Shown one piece after another: positions 6,977 through 13,000 of a stretch of 13,000 nt of DNA (positions are counted from its first letter, which is position 1; every line of letters begins with the position of its first letter). The stretch is from an uncultured Micrococcales bacterium. Its GTDB lineage: Bacteria > Actinomycetota > Actinomycetes > S36-B12 > UBA10799. Both the position numbers and the translations under genes were made by a program. The notes beneath the pieces are model-generated. The model saw only the letters and a list, made by a program, of their open reading frames with translations. It did not search any database and was not told where the DNA came from. The DNA lies in NCBI GenBank assembly GCA_937952095.1, contig CALFYG010000192.1, positions 1-13,000 of the forward strand. Reading direction: 5' to 3'.

Positions 6977-7028
6977 GGCAATGTCCCTGTTGAACGGGTG
7001 CGAGTTGCACACGCTTCAGGGACTTGCC
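6977..7028 (-). promoter_or_regulatory. RNA hairpin that sequesters the capsid ribosome binding site
   Basis: In the transcript, GGCAAGUCCCUG (7028 down to 7017) pairs with CAGGGAC-A-UUGCC (6989 down to 6977), a 12-bp stem with one bulged A. The loop is 27 bases and contains an inner GUGC/GCAC stem (6998-7010). The 3' arm includes the AGGGA ribosome binding site of the capsid gene and its last base directly precedes the ATG at 6976. Folding would therefore block initiation, so it is a candidate translational control element (autoregulation by capsid protein, or opening by a ribosome, protein or temperature). The pairing is read directly; the regulatory role is inferred. The rest of the spacer (7029-7142) holds no gene; it contains one TTGACA hexamer at 7095-7100 but no convincing -10 partner. 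Confidence 0.6.
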
Positions 7029-7142
7029 CGGATGCGCCAGGGCCTGAACGGCGGGGCGCAGAGGGGGCTACATCGGGAAGCGAAACGGTTGGGTTGTCAA
7101 AGGGACGTGAGGCTTCCATGCCGCACGCCCCGGTGGTGTCAA

Positions 7143-7391
7143 TCAGTAGCCGGGGTGCGGTCCGCCCCGATCAATCGTCTTCTCCGCGCCGGGGACCTTG
7201 GTCGCTCCCGCCTCAATCACTTCCAGCCGCGTCTCGTCAAAATACAGCGAGTCGCTGAGCTTCCCATCCTTGAACACGCCGGGCTGCACGATGATCTGAT
7301 TGCAGCCGGTAATCCAAATCGTACGGCCGACGGCGATGCCCTCGACCCCGGTCACACAGTCCTTCACCCGATCGCCAAGGTTAATGCTCAT
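7143..7391 (-). CDS. Small conserved phage protein of unknown function
   Basis: An 82-residue protein. The pattern GDRVKDCVTGVEGIAVGRTIWITGC then VQPGVFKDGKL and LYFDETRLEVIE is familiar from a widespread family of small phage proteins (typical form: 'G..V.D..TGf.GiAt.r..yl.GC.r..v.p.....Gk..e..wFDe..le.v'). It looks like a small five-stranded, SH3-like barrel, but its biochemical role is not known to me. It lies between protease and capsid genes; the ATG at 7391 follows a 41-base spacer with GGGAGAGGG, and a promoter-like sequence overlaps that spacer. The C-terminal tail after residue 62 is probably disordered (Gly/Pro-rich end). Confidence 0.75.
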   Translation of the reverse strand: MSINLGDRVKDCVTGVEGIAVGRTIWITGCNQIIVQPGVFKDGKLSDSLYFDETRLEVIEAGATKVPGAEKTIDRGGPHPGY

Positions 7392-7397
7392 GACCTA

Positions 7398-7426
7398 ACT
7401 GTACCCTCTCCCACAAACCGTAGCAA
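7398..7426 (-). promoter_or_regulatory. Possible sigma70-type promoter before the small conserved gene and capsid
   Basis: Read on the minus strand, TTGCTA (7426-7421) and TACAGT (7403-7398) are separated by exactly 17 bases. Each hexamer matches four of six consensus positions. It lies in one of the few relatively AT-richer spots of the window. Initiation about seven bases after the -10 would fall at the ATG (7391), implying a leaderless or very short leader transcript. It would give extra transcription of the small gene and the capsid gene. Chance matches of this quality are common, so this is tentative. Confidence 0.22.
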
Positions 7427-7432
7427 ACGCTC

Positions 7433-8113
7433 CTAGTTGTCGATGATGCAGATGATCTTCCGGCGCGATTCCTCCGGCCGGATGCCCAGCCGGGCCGCCG
7501 ACCCGCTGTCGATGAGGCCCTTGACCACCAGGTCACCCAGCGCCATCGACCGCTGCCCTGGCATCCACGCCTCCCCCTGGCAGTCCAGGTTGGCCGGCAT
7601 GGCGGTCATGGACAGCTCCACCCACGACCACTTGCGGATGATCATCTTGGCCCGGGGGTATCGCTTCGCCTCGTCGGCCGTGGGCTTCCCGTAGTCGAGA
7701 GCCTGAAACCCGATCGAGGCCCCGATCCCGCCCTGCTGGGCCCGGGCATAGATGTCGTCCGCCATCGGGTCCCGGAGCCCCTGGAAGATGTTGACGGAAT
7801 ACTTCCAGGTGTTCCCCTCGCGCCAGACCCGGCGCATGGTGCCGACGTTGTACGCGGTGTCGTAGTTGTGATCGACGAAGACGGACTTGTTCCGCTCGAA
7901 GTGGGTGGGGTCGCACCCCTCCGGCAAGACCACCTCGCGGTCCAGGTCCACGCTGTCGGTGGTGGCGGTGCCGAAGATGAGCCGGTCGGAACCGGCGGAC
8001 TTGGTTCCGGTGATGCGACACCCGGTGCGGAAGGTGCCCACCACGGCATCGTCCGGCAGCCGGTGATGGCGCTTGATGCGGTCGAGGATGAAACGGCCGT
8101 CCGTGGCAATCAT
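7433..8113 (-). CDS. Prohead maturation protease (HK97 gp4 / S78 type)
   Basis: A 226-residue serine protease of the herpesvirus-assemblin-like S78 family, which is packed into the procapsid, removes the capsid delta domains and itself, and allows expansion. Visible family features: a first strand RLIFGTATTDSVDLDREVVLPEG (44-66), the catalytic His in FVDHNYD (H82), the Ser in GIGASIGFQ (S133) and the WVELSMTAMPAN motif (about 164-175), whose Glu166 probably completes the triad. The length is normal for the family. The ATG at 8113 overlaps the portal stop (ATGA) and has a GGAG site seven bases upstream. It lies between portal and capsid genes, the standard order, so the proteolysed substrate is encoded by the gene two positions downstream. 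Confidence 0.92.
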   Translation of the reverse strand: MIATDGRFILDRIKRHHRLPDDAVVGTFRTGCRITGTKSAGSDRLIFGTATTDSVDLDREVVLPEGCDPTHFERNKSVFVDHNYDTAYNVGTMRRVWREGNTWKYSVNIFQGLRDPMADDIYARAQQGGIGASIGFQALDYGKPTADEAKRYPRAKMIIRKWSWVELSMTAMPANLDCQGEAWMPGQRSMALGDLVVKGLIDSGSAARLGIRPEESRRKIICIIDN

Positions 8114-10668
8114 GGGTTGACTCCGTGGCGCTTGCAGATCAGGTCCCGGGCCCGGGCCTGCTTCTCCTCATCCCCCATCACGGGCAGGGTGAAACACGCG
8201 CAGTTGGGGTGGATCTCCGAGCCCGAGATGACATCTTGCCAGAGGGTGATGCCGCCGACTTCGGTTCCAGCCTTGGCGAACGCGGCATCAATGCCGATGG
8301 GCTCGCCCCCGTATTCGGCCGCAAAGGCGTCACAGACCGGGCATGAGTTCGCCGAGCGGTACCACCGCTTCTCGGTTACCCCGCCGATCTTCCACCCCTC
8401 CTGCTCACCCCGGCCGTTGATGATGCCCGTCTGATGCCTGACGATCCGGTCAGCCTTCCACGCCGACTGCGTGACCCCCGAAGACTGCACCGCGGCAATC
8501 GCCTCCACGCGCGACGCGCCGCCCTCCACAACTCCCTGGATGGCGAGCTTGAGCGCGGCGGTCTCGGAATCGCTGATCTCCCGGGCCAGGCGCACGGTGT
8601 AGGACGACAGGAACCGGGTCGCGTCAGAGGTGAACTGGTCAAGGGTGGGCTCCAGCCCCACATCGGCCATGCCCGAGAGCATCCCGAGCCGCATGATGTC
8701 GGGGAGACGAGCGGCGAGAATCTGGTCCAGCTTGGCTTGGAACGGCGAGAGGTCCACCGAGCCATCGGGGCGGATGCCGCCGGCCGCGGCCTCGGCGTAC
8801 CAAGTTTCGAGATCCCGGCCGAGCGCCCGCATGAGGGCGTCCATCGGGTCGAGGCGGTCATCCTTGGTGGTCAGTCCGCTCCGGCCGGGCTGTCCTCCCT
8901 TGCCGCACTGCCCGCATTCGCATCCTCGTCCCCCGCGTCGTGCTCCGTGATGACCACGGGACTTGGGCGGGGGTCCGTCGGGGTCGGGGTCGGTTCCGGG
9001 GTCGTCATCTTCGGGCTCCTTGTCGGTGGGTGCGTCCCCGCCCGGCGCGGGAGCCGACACACCCGGCGGCGGCTCGGGCACGAACTCCCCGAGCCCGTTA
9101 AAGATCGCGTCCAACTGCTCAGGCTTCACCAGCGGGAACGATGCCTCAGCAACCGCCCGGGCGTTCGCCTCGGGCAACTGACCTTGTGCCACCTGGGCGG
9201 CAAGCTCTGCGAGGGCCGTGACCTGCGCACCGTTCAGCGCCGTCGCCTGCACATCCGCACCACCGGCAGCCGTGGCAGCCGCCTCGGTCTTGGGTGCATC
9301 CTCGGTGATCGCGTCCGCCGGGGAGGTCTCGGTGTCCTCATCGCCACCCGACAGGGCCATCGGCCCGGCCGGCGTGGAGAAGGAATCGCCCCCATCCTCC
9401 GCCGCCTGATACCCCAGCTCTGCCCGCGCCTCGTTCAGCGTCAGCAGCCCGCCCCCGTACCCCTGCACCGCCCGCGTCATGTCCGCCGCCTCGTCCTGGG
9501 GCACCGGGTCATCGGGGGCCAGCCAGAACTCGCCCGGCTCCAGACCAAACCGCGGAAGCAGCATCTCCGTTTGCGCCTCGGCGTCCCGACTCACGATCGG
9601 CAGGATCGAGGTCTCGCGCCACCACCGGGCGGCCTCGCGAGCGCTGGCGACGTTGGCCGAGTTCACCAGCAACTGCGCCTCGGTCATGCCGAAGCACCGG
9701 GCGATCACCAGGTCCGAGCGGTTCATCCCCTTCTCGTACTCCAGCTCCATCGGCTTGAAGGCGCCGGGCTTGACCTCCACCCCGCCCGTCGTGACGAGGA
9801 ACTTGCCCTTGTTCTTCACCCCCGAGGTGCGGGAGGCGATGCCCTGGCGGATCGCTTCGAGCTGGTCCGGGGGCGTCTGGGGCGGGGCGACCACAACCCA
9901 ATCGGGCTGCCCGCCGTTGATCCACCGGTACAGCTCCGAGTCGGTCGCATAGCTGAGGATGTCAGCCTCGCGGAAGCACGCATGGAGCGGGCCCGTGCCG
10001 TAGTAGGGGTCCGAAGCCGAGGGCAGGAACGGGTAGTGCGCCACCTCCTCGAACTCAAAGAACTTCTCGGCCGAGGTGTCCCGCGCGTACCAGTAGCCCG
10101 AGACGAACCCGGACTCGCTGGGCTGGATGCTGGTGTGCTGGGGGAACAGGTGGAACGCGGCAAGCCCGCCCTCGTCCCCGTCGGTGAAGTACTGGAAGTC
10201 GTTGCCCGCTAGCAGCTTGAACAGGTACCCGAGGTAGGAGTACGCCCAGCCCGTCGTCCAGGGGTTCGGCTTCTGCAGGAAGTCAATGAGCGGGTGTTCG
10301 GTGACCTCAACGAAGTCGCCGGCATCGGCGTACCCCGCGGCCTTCGCCCCCACCCGCGCATCGTTGCGCAGGTACGCGAGCCGCTTGCCCGAGACGCCGC
10401 GGGTCCGGCCCCCGCCCAGCATCTTCACCTCGGGCGCCGAGGCCCGGGTGTAGAGCCGCAGCTTGTTGGATGCACAGGTAGCCGCCGTGGTCGTGGCGCA
10501 GAAGTAGACGGTCTGCTGGTTGCGGGCGATGAGTTCGGTGGGCCCGCGCTTGGGGTATCGGCCGGACGCGACCTCGCCCGGGCGCACCGTGGAGGCGATG
10601 TACTCGCCGACGGTCTTGGTGGACCCGGCGAGCCGATCGACGACCCATCCAACGGTGCTGGCGAACAT
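8110..10668 (-). CDS. Portal protein fused to MuF-like head morphogenesis domain
   Basis: An 852-residue fusion. Residues about 30-440 match the HK97-type portal that forms the dodecameric DNA-packaging vertex: TEHPLIDFLQKPNPWTTG (123-140), NDFQYF (156-161), the stem/wing section with GTGPLHACFREADIL (224-238) and LVIARCFGMTEAQLLV (320-335, homologues read 'ia..fgvP..llg'). Residues 471-527 carry the NGAQVTALAELAAQVAQGQL pattern seen in the C-terminal part of many portal/minor head proteins. Residues 528-600 are a Pro/Asp/Gly-rich linker with HHGARRGGRGCECGQC (573-588). Residues about 605-835 end in a MuF-like domain with SCPVCD (C776, C779) and HPNCACF (H820, C823, C825), a probable metal-binding site. 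Such minor head proteins are usually a separate gene after the portal; here both are one chain. The ATG at 10668 overlaps the previous stop as TGATG, with GGGGGTGA upstream. Confidence 0.9.
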   Translation of the reverse strand: MFASTVGWVVDRLAGSTKTVGEYIASTVRPGEVASGRYPKRGPTELIARNQQTVYFCATTTAATCASNKLRLYTRASAPEVKMLGGGRTRGVSGKRLAYLRNDARVGAKAAGYADAGDFVEVTEHPLIDFLQKPNPWTTGWAYSYLGYLFKLLAGNDFQYFTDGDEGGLAAFHLFPQHTSIQPSESGFVSGYWYARDTSAEKFFEFEEVAHYPFLPSASDPYYGTGPLHACFREADILSYATDSELYRWINGGQPDWVVVAPPQTPPDQLEAIRQGIASRTSGVKNKGKFLVTTGGVEVKPGAFKPMELEYEKGMNRSDLVIARCFGMTEAQLLVNSANVASAREAARWWRETSILPIVSRDAEAQTEMLLPRFGLEPGEFWLAPDDPVPQDEAADMTRAVQGYGGGLLTLNEARAELGYQAAEDGGDSFSTPAGPMALSGGDEDTETSPADAITEDAPKTEAAATAAGGADVQATALNGAQVTALAELAAQVAQGQLPEANARAVAEASFPLVKPEQLDAIFNGLGEFVPEPPPGVSAPAPGGDAPTDKEPEDDDPGTDPDPDGPPPKSRGHHGARRGGRGCECGQCGKGGQPGRSGLTTKDDRLDPMDALMRALGRDLETWYAEAAAGGIRPDGSVDLSPFQAKLDQILAARLPDIMRLGMLSGMADVGLEPTLDQFTSDATRFLSSYTVRLAREISDSETAALKLAIQGVVEGGASRVEAIAAVQSSGVTQSAWKADRIVRHQTGIINGRGEQEGWKIGGVTEKRWYRSANSCPVCDAFAAEYGGEPIGIDAAFAKAGTEVGGITLWQDVISGSEIHPNCACFTLPVMGDEEKQARARDLICKRHGVNP

Positions 10669-10916
10669 CAGTCACCCCCGTCCTTGCGATGGACTTCGAT
10701 GTTCCCGGCCCAGTGCTCGACCACGAACTCGCGGTTGCGGACGAGGGGCAGGCCGTCCACATCCACCGCAAAGGCTTCCGCCCATCCCTCGGACGGGCAG
10801 GCCGCAATGCACATTTTCAGAACGGCCCCGTCGATGGTGATGACCAGTCGCCGCGCGTCAGAGTCCTCCGCCCGGTAGACGCGGCGAGGATGGGTGATGG
10901 CCTTCGTGGTGCTCAC
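10668..10916 (-). CDS. Small soluble protein of unknown function between terminase and portal
   Basis: An 82-residue protein. After a basic start (HPRRVYRAEDSDARR) it shows strand-like segments LVITIDGAVLKMC (24-36), AFAVDVDG (48-55) and EFVVEHWAGNIEVHR (63-77), with three aspartates around VDVDG. I do not recognise the family. It begins with GTG at 10916, which overlaps the stop of the membrane protein gene before it (GTGA), with a G-rich GGGGGTG ribosome site, and its TGA overlaps the portal ATG. This tight packing with correct overlaps on both sides supports it as real. It may belong to packaging, but no function can be assigned. Confidence 0.65.
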   Translation of the reverse strand: MSTTKAITHPRRVYRAEDSDARRLVITIDGAVLKMCIAACPSEGWAEAFAVDVDGLPLVRNREFVVEHWAGNIEVHRKDGGD

Positions 10917-11146
10917 GACTCACCCCCGGTCCCGGCCGCCCGCGGCTTCACCCTGGCGAGCGCCGCCGGCGCCGCCGCCGCCGCGATCGCCAGCATCGCC
11001 CACATCACGAACCGCGCCCAGCCCGCTTCCGTGTCGTACCCGACCGATCCAAGCGCGTTTCCCGTGAACCACGCGGCACAGGCGAGGAACAGCCCGTAGG
11101 ACACCACGACAGACCATGCGGACTCGCGGGGCTGGGGCTTGCTCAA
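10913..11146 (-). CDS. Small protein with two predicted membrane segments
   Basis: A 77-residue protein with hydrophobic segments at about 11-28 (WSVVVSYGLFLACAAW) and 44-66 (ARFVMWAMLAIAAAAAPAAL), joined by a short polar turn around YDTEAGW, and a basic tail (RVKPRAAG), so both ends probably face the cytoplasm. The start is TTG at 11146: an AGGAGG site lies seven bases upstream, inside the end of the terminase gene, and the codon overlaps the terminase stop as TTGA. A two-pass membrane protein between terminase and portal is not a standard phage component; a holin-like, exclusion or membrane-tethered packaging role are possible, none shown. Confidence 0.65.
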   Translation of the reverse strand: MSKPQPRESAWSVVVSYGLFLACAAWFTGNALGSVGYDTEAGWARFVMWAMLAIAAAAAPAALARVKPRAAGTGGES

Positions 11147-12528
11147 CGGAAGTCCTCCTGCTCGTCAAACCACTGGTCGATGTCCCGGATCGTGCGGCCC
11201 GACGTAATGAGGGGCCGGGGCTCGGGCTTCGACGCCACCCACGAGACCGAGGGCGGGGCTTCCGGGTTGTCCACGAACATCACGGCATACCGCAGCATGT
11301 CCATGCCGTGATCGTTCTCCTTGATGGGGACTTCCTTCACGATCGAGCCATCCCGGTTGCGGGCCCAGAGGTACCCGTCGATCTCGCTCAGCGTCGATGT
11401 CGGCTTCTTCGCCGCGTCCAAGTCCGCGTCGTGCGACAGTGTAGCACCGGACAGAAAATATAGCCGAGGCTTCCCATCGCCCTGCACGCGCAGCCGCTGC
11501 CGCACCGCCTGCAAACCGACAGCGATGTCTTTCCGGGCCGCAACCGTCGGGATGCCGCTCTGGGCGAGGGTCGCCCGGTCCTCGGCGTCATGGTCGGCAA
11601 CGGTGTCCAGGGCGCCGGCTTCGACCGACCGAATCTCGGCCGCATGATCCGCCACCGTGCGCCCGGTCTGGTAGATCTCCCGGTACAGGTACATCCGCCC
11701 GTCGGGGTCGATGGCGAACCACCCGCAGACAAAGGGGTTCGTAAACCCGAAGTCGATGGAGCGGACGCGGCGCCAAGACTTCCAGCCCTCGGGCATGGCG
11801 TCGATGACGTGAACGGCGGGGTTGAACTCGGGGTAGACCAAACCCTCGGCCGCGGCCCACACCCCATCCCGGAGCCGGGCCTTTCGGTGCCCGCTCAGTT
11901 CGTCGAGGGACGAGATGTAGACCGTCCCCTCTGGGGTCCAGCCTTCCGCATCGGCATCCCACCAGCGCGGGTTGTCCTTGTGGGTCGAGGCGATGTAGGT
12001 CATCCGCCCGGCATCGCACCGCTTCTTCAGGAAGTGATTGGGCCCGGCGGGGTTGCAGTCGGCGATGAGCTGCTGGTAGGGCGCGGCCTTGCCCGAGAGG
12101 CGGGTGAGCAGCTTCTCAAAGTCCTCCTCCGTCAGCTCCGTCGCCTCGAAGATGCAGATCAGGTCGTACTCGGACGACATGATCTTGATGCTGTGGTCCA
12201 TGCCCCCGGTGACGATCTCCGACCCGTTGGGGAGCGTGTACTTCTCGCGGTGGGACCGGGACGCATCGCCCCGCCAGGCCTCGGGCAGAACGTCGTCCTC
12301 GAGGGTCTGAAGGACCGTCTCGGACATGGAGGCTCGAGTCTTGCGGATGAGCAGGATGCGGGAGCGGGCGTACTTCAGCCCGAACAGCACCGCCTTTTCC
12401 AGCACGCCCCGCGTTTTGCCGGAGCGGGCCGGGCCGCACACCAGCACGAGCCGATCCCGGCACTTGAACAGGCGCTCAATCGAGCCCTGGTAGGTGAACT
12501 GCCGGCCTTCGGCGGTTGCGGAGATCAC
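11143..12528 (-). CDS. terL: Terminase large subunit (packaging ATPase and nuclease)
   Basis: A 461-residue motor protein that translocates phage DNA into the prohead and cuts it into genome-length units. The ATPase has a Walker A at CGPARSGKT (31-39), an adenine-type motif near IRKTRASMSET (61-71), Walker B at LICIFEATEL (123-132) with E128 as the likely catalytic Glu, and a coupling motif DCNPAGPNHFLKKR (157-170). The linker carries LSGHRKARLRDGVWAAAEGLVYPEF (211-235, homologues 'L.g..r.r.l.G.w...eg.vyp'). The nuclease has the RNase H-like acidic residues D259 (SIDFGF), D312 or D314 (TVADHDAED), and D406/D410 (ENDHGMDMLRYAV). Length is normal. The GTG at 12528 overlaps the small upstream gene's stop (GTGA) and has GGAGG four bases before it. 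The usual Walker B Asp is replaced by Phe127. Confidence 0.95.
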   Translation of the reverse strand: MISATAEGRQFTYQGSIERLFKCRDRLVLVCGPARSGKTRGVLEKAVLFGLKYARSRILLIRKTRASMSETVLQTLEDDVLPEAWRGDASRSHREKYTLPNGSEIVTGGMDHSIKIMSSEYDLICIFEATELTEEDFEKLLTRLSGKAAPYQQLIADCNPAGPNHFLKKRCDAGRMTYIASTHKDNPRWWDADAEGWTPEGTVYISSLDELSGHRKARLRDGVWAAAEGLVYPEFNPAVHVIDAMPEGWKSWRRVRSIDFGFTNPFVCGWFAIDPDGRMYLYREIYQTGRTVADHAAEIRSVEAGALDTVADHDAEDRATLAQSGIPTVAARKDIAVGLQAVRQRLRVQGDGKPRLYFLSGATLSHDADLDAAKKPTSTLSEIDGYLWARNRDGSIVKEVPIKENDHGMDMLRYAVMFVDNPEAPPSVSWVASKPEPRPLITSGRTIRDIDQWFDEQEDFR

Positions 12529-12926
12529 ACGGCCTCCGTGTCAACGGCCGTGCCGTAGAGCTTGACGACCTCGGTTGCCTTGCCCCCGTCGATGCGCTCG
12601 TTCTTGTCGGCCAGGTGGTCGTCCGCCTGGTTCTGGCCCTCCATCGCAACCAGCACCTTCGCCGCGGCGATCCGCTCGCGGTCATTGCTCACCTCGATCG
12701 CCACGCCCCAAGAGTCGAGGATCGTGACCGATTCCTTGTTCACGATCTGGCGCATCGCGGCCGGGAGTTCGGTGCGGATCTCCGGCGGAATCCCCCACCG
12801 CTGCCTGACGGCCCGGCCAACCAGAGCGATATCCGCGCGCGTGTGGTGCCCATCGCTGGTGGGCAGAATCTCCCCCTGACCCCCAACTGTATCCCCCGGT
12901 ACATTCTGTTCGCCGCCGTCCGCCAC
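12525..12926 (-). CDS. Small protein in the small-terminase position
   Basis: A 133-residue protein. The first 28 residues look disordered. Residues about 36-60 (RAVRQRWGIPPEIRTELPAAM) and 81-115 (NDRERIAAAKVLVAMEGQNQADDHLADK) are helical; the latter resembles the 'r...AAr.L..ameaQN..D' helix of proteins placed before TerL, from memory seen in planctomycete prophages. It could be the small terminase, which binds the phage packaging site and regulates the motor, but a helix-turn-helix is not obvious, so this is by position. The start is GTG at 12926, with AAGGGG about ten bases upstream. Its stop overlaps the terminase start (GTGA), so the two are probably translated together. Confidence 0.55.
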   Translation of the reverse strand: MADGGEQNVPGDTVGGQGEILPTSDGHHTRADIALVGRAVRQRWGIPPEIRTELPAAMRQIVNKESVTILDSWGVAIEVSNDRERIAAAKVLVAMEGQNQADDHLADKNERIDGGKATEVVKLYGTAVDTEAV

Positions 12927-12941
12927 TTGCTGAAACCCCTT

Positions 12942-13000
12942 TCACGCGCCTAAGAAACCGTCGCCTACCGCATCCACATGGCCCGCCGACGCCTGCGCCG
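12942..13000 (-). other. Right window edge: possible end of an upstream gene
   Basis: One minus-strand frame is open from the window edge (codon at 12998) to a TGA at 12942, reading AQASAGHVDAVGDGFLGA. The stop lies 15 bases before the GTG at 12926, a natural operon spacing. A second minus frame ends at 12965 (RRRRRAMWMR). The fragment is too short to name or to prove as coding. Confidence 0.2.

Noticed and set aside
6977..7012. GTG at 7012 as the capsid start, adding 12 residues
   Set aside because: No good ribosome site precedes it and it falls in the loop of the leader hairpin, whereas ATG at 6976 has AGGGA eight bases upstream.
6977..7119. Minus-strand frame from 7119 (MEASRPFDNPTVSLPD) in the spacer before the capsid
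   Set aside because: Runs on out of frame into the capsid gene as Ser/Arg/Pro-rich shadow sequence, has less GC-biased codons and no recognisable feature.
5480..7258. Long plus-strand open frame (592 codons) opposite the capsid gene
   Set aside because: Arg/Val/Leu/Gly/His-rich composition without domains; it is the antisense shadow of the clearly recognisable capsid gene in high-GC DNA.
8434..10212. Long plus-strand open frame (592 codons) opposite the portal gene
   Set aside because: Arg/Gly/His/Leu-rich shadow with no recognisable motif, fully opposed to a well-supported portal.
12978..13000. Plus-strand ATG at 12978 (MARRRLR...) as the start of a divergent gene
   Set aside because: No ribosome site upstream and only seven codons in the window.

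Overview
The window is a compact, high-GC (roughly two-thirds G+C by eye) head-to-tail morphogenesis module of a tailed double-stranded DNA phage or prophage. All supported genes lie on the minus strand, so transcription runs from right (about 12.9 kb) to left (position 1). Host identity cannot be read directly. High GC, frequent GTG/TTG starts and a probable lipoprotein suggest a high-GC Gram-negative-type (diderm) bacterium. The protein encoded just before the terminase resembles, from memory, proteins in planctomycete prophages; that is a weak inference. No integrase, repressor, tRNA, att site, CRISPR array or insertion sequence is visible, so integrated prophage and free phage cannot be told apart.

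In transcription order: a small protein in the small-terminase position (12525-12926); the large terminase ATPase/nuclease (11143-12528); two small proteins, one with two membrane segments (10913-11146) and one soluble (10668-10916); an 852-residue portal fused to a MuF-like head-morphogenesis domain (8110-10668); an S78-type prohead protease (7433-8113); a small conserved phage protein (7143-7391); an HK97-fold major capsid protein with a long acidic N-terminal delta domain that probably replaces a separate scaffold (5420-6976); a probable decoration protein (4885-5358); an unrecognised probable virion protein (4181-4744); a head-tail connector (3514-4176); a head-closure protein (3125-3517); an HK97 gp10-like neck/tail protein (2502-3128); a lipoprotein with a coiled coil (1810-2505); a single-pass membrane protein with a coiled coil (1497-1784); a probable tail terminator (909-1415); and the probable major tail tube protein (17-892). 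This order is that of an HK97-like siphovirus. The tape measure, tail tip, lysis and replication genes would lie outside.

Many neighbours overlap by one to four bases (ATGA, GTGA or TTGA junctions), which suggests translational coupling of the low-copy packaging and neck proteins. The genes expected to be needed in high copy (capsid, decoration, tail tube) have their own spacers and ribosome binding sites. The capsid start codon directly abuts a 12-bp hairpin that buries its own ribosome binding site, the clearest regulatory signal in the window.

The least ordinary parts are that capsid-leader hairpin, the lipoprotein plus membrane coiled-coil pair placed inside the neck/tail genes (a possible unconventional spanin or superinfection-exclusion pair), the Cys/His-rich linker in the portal-MuF fusion, the two small genes between terminase and portal, and a calcium-loop motif in the tail protein. 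I see no complete non-phage system such as a defence island.
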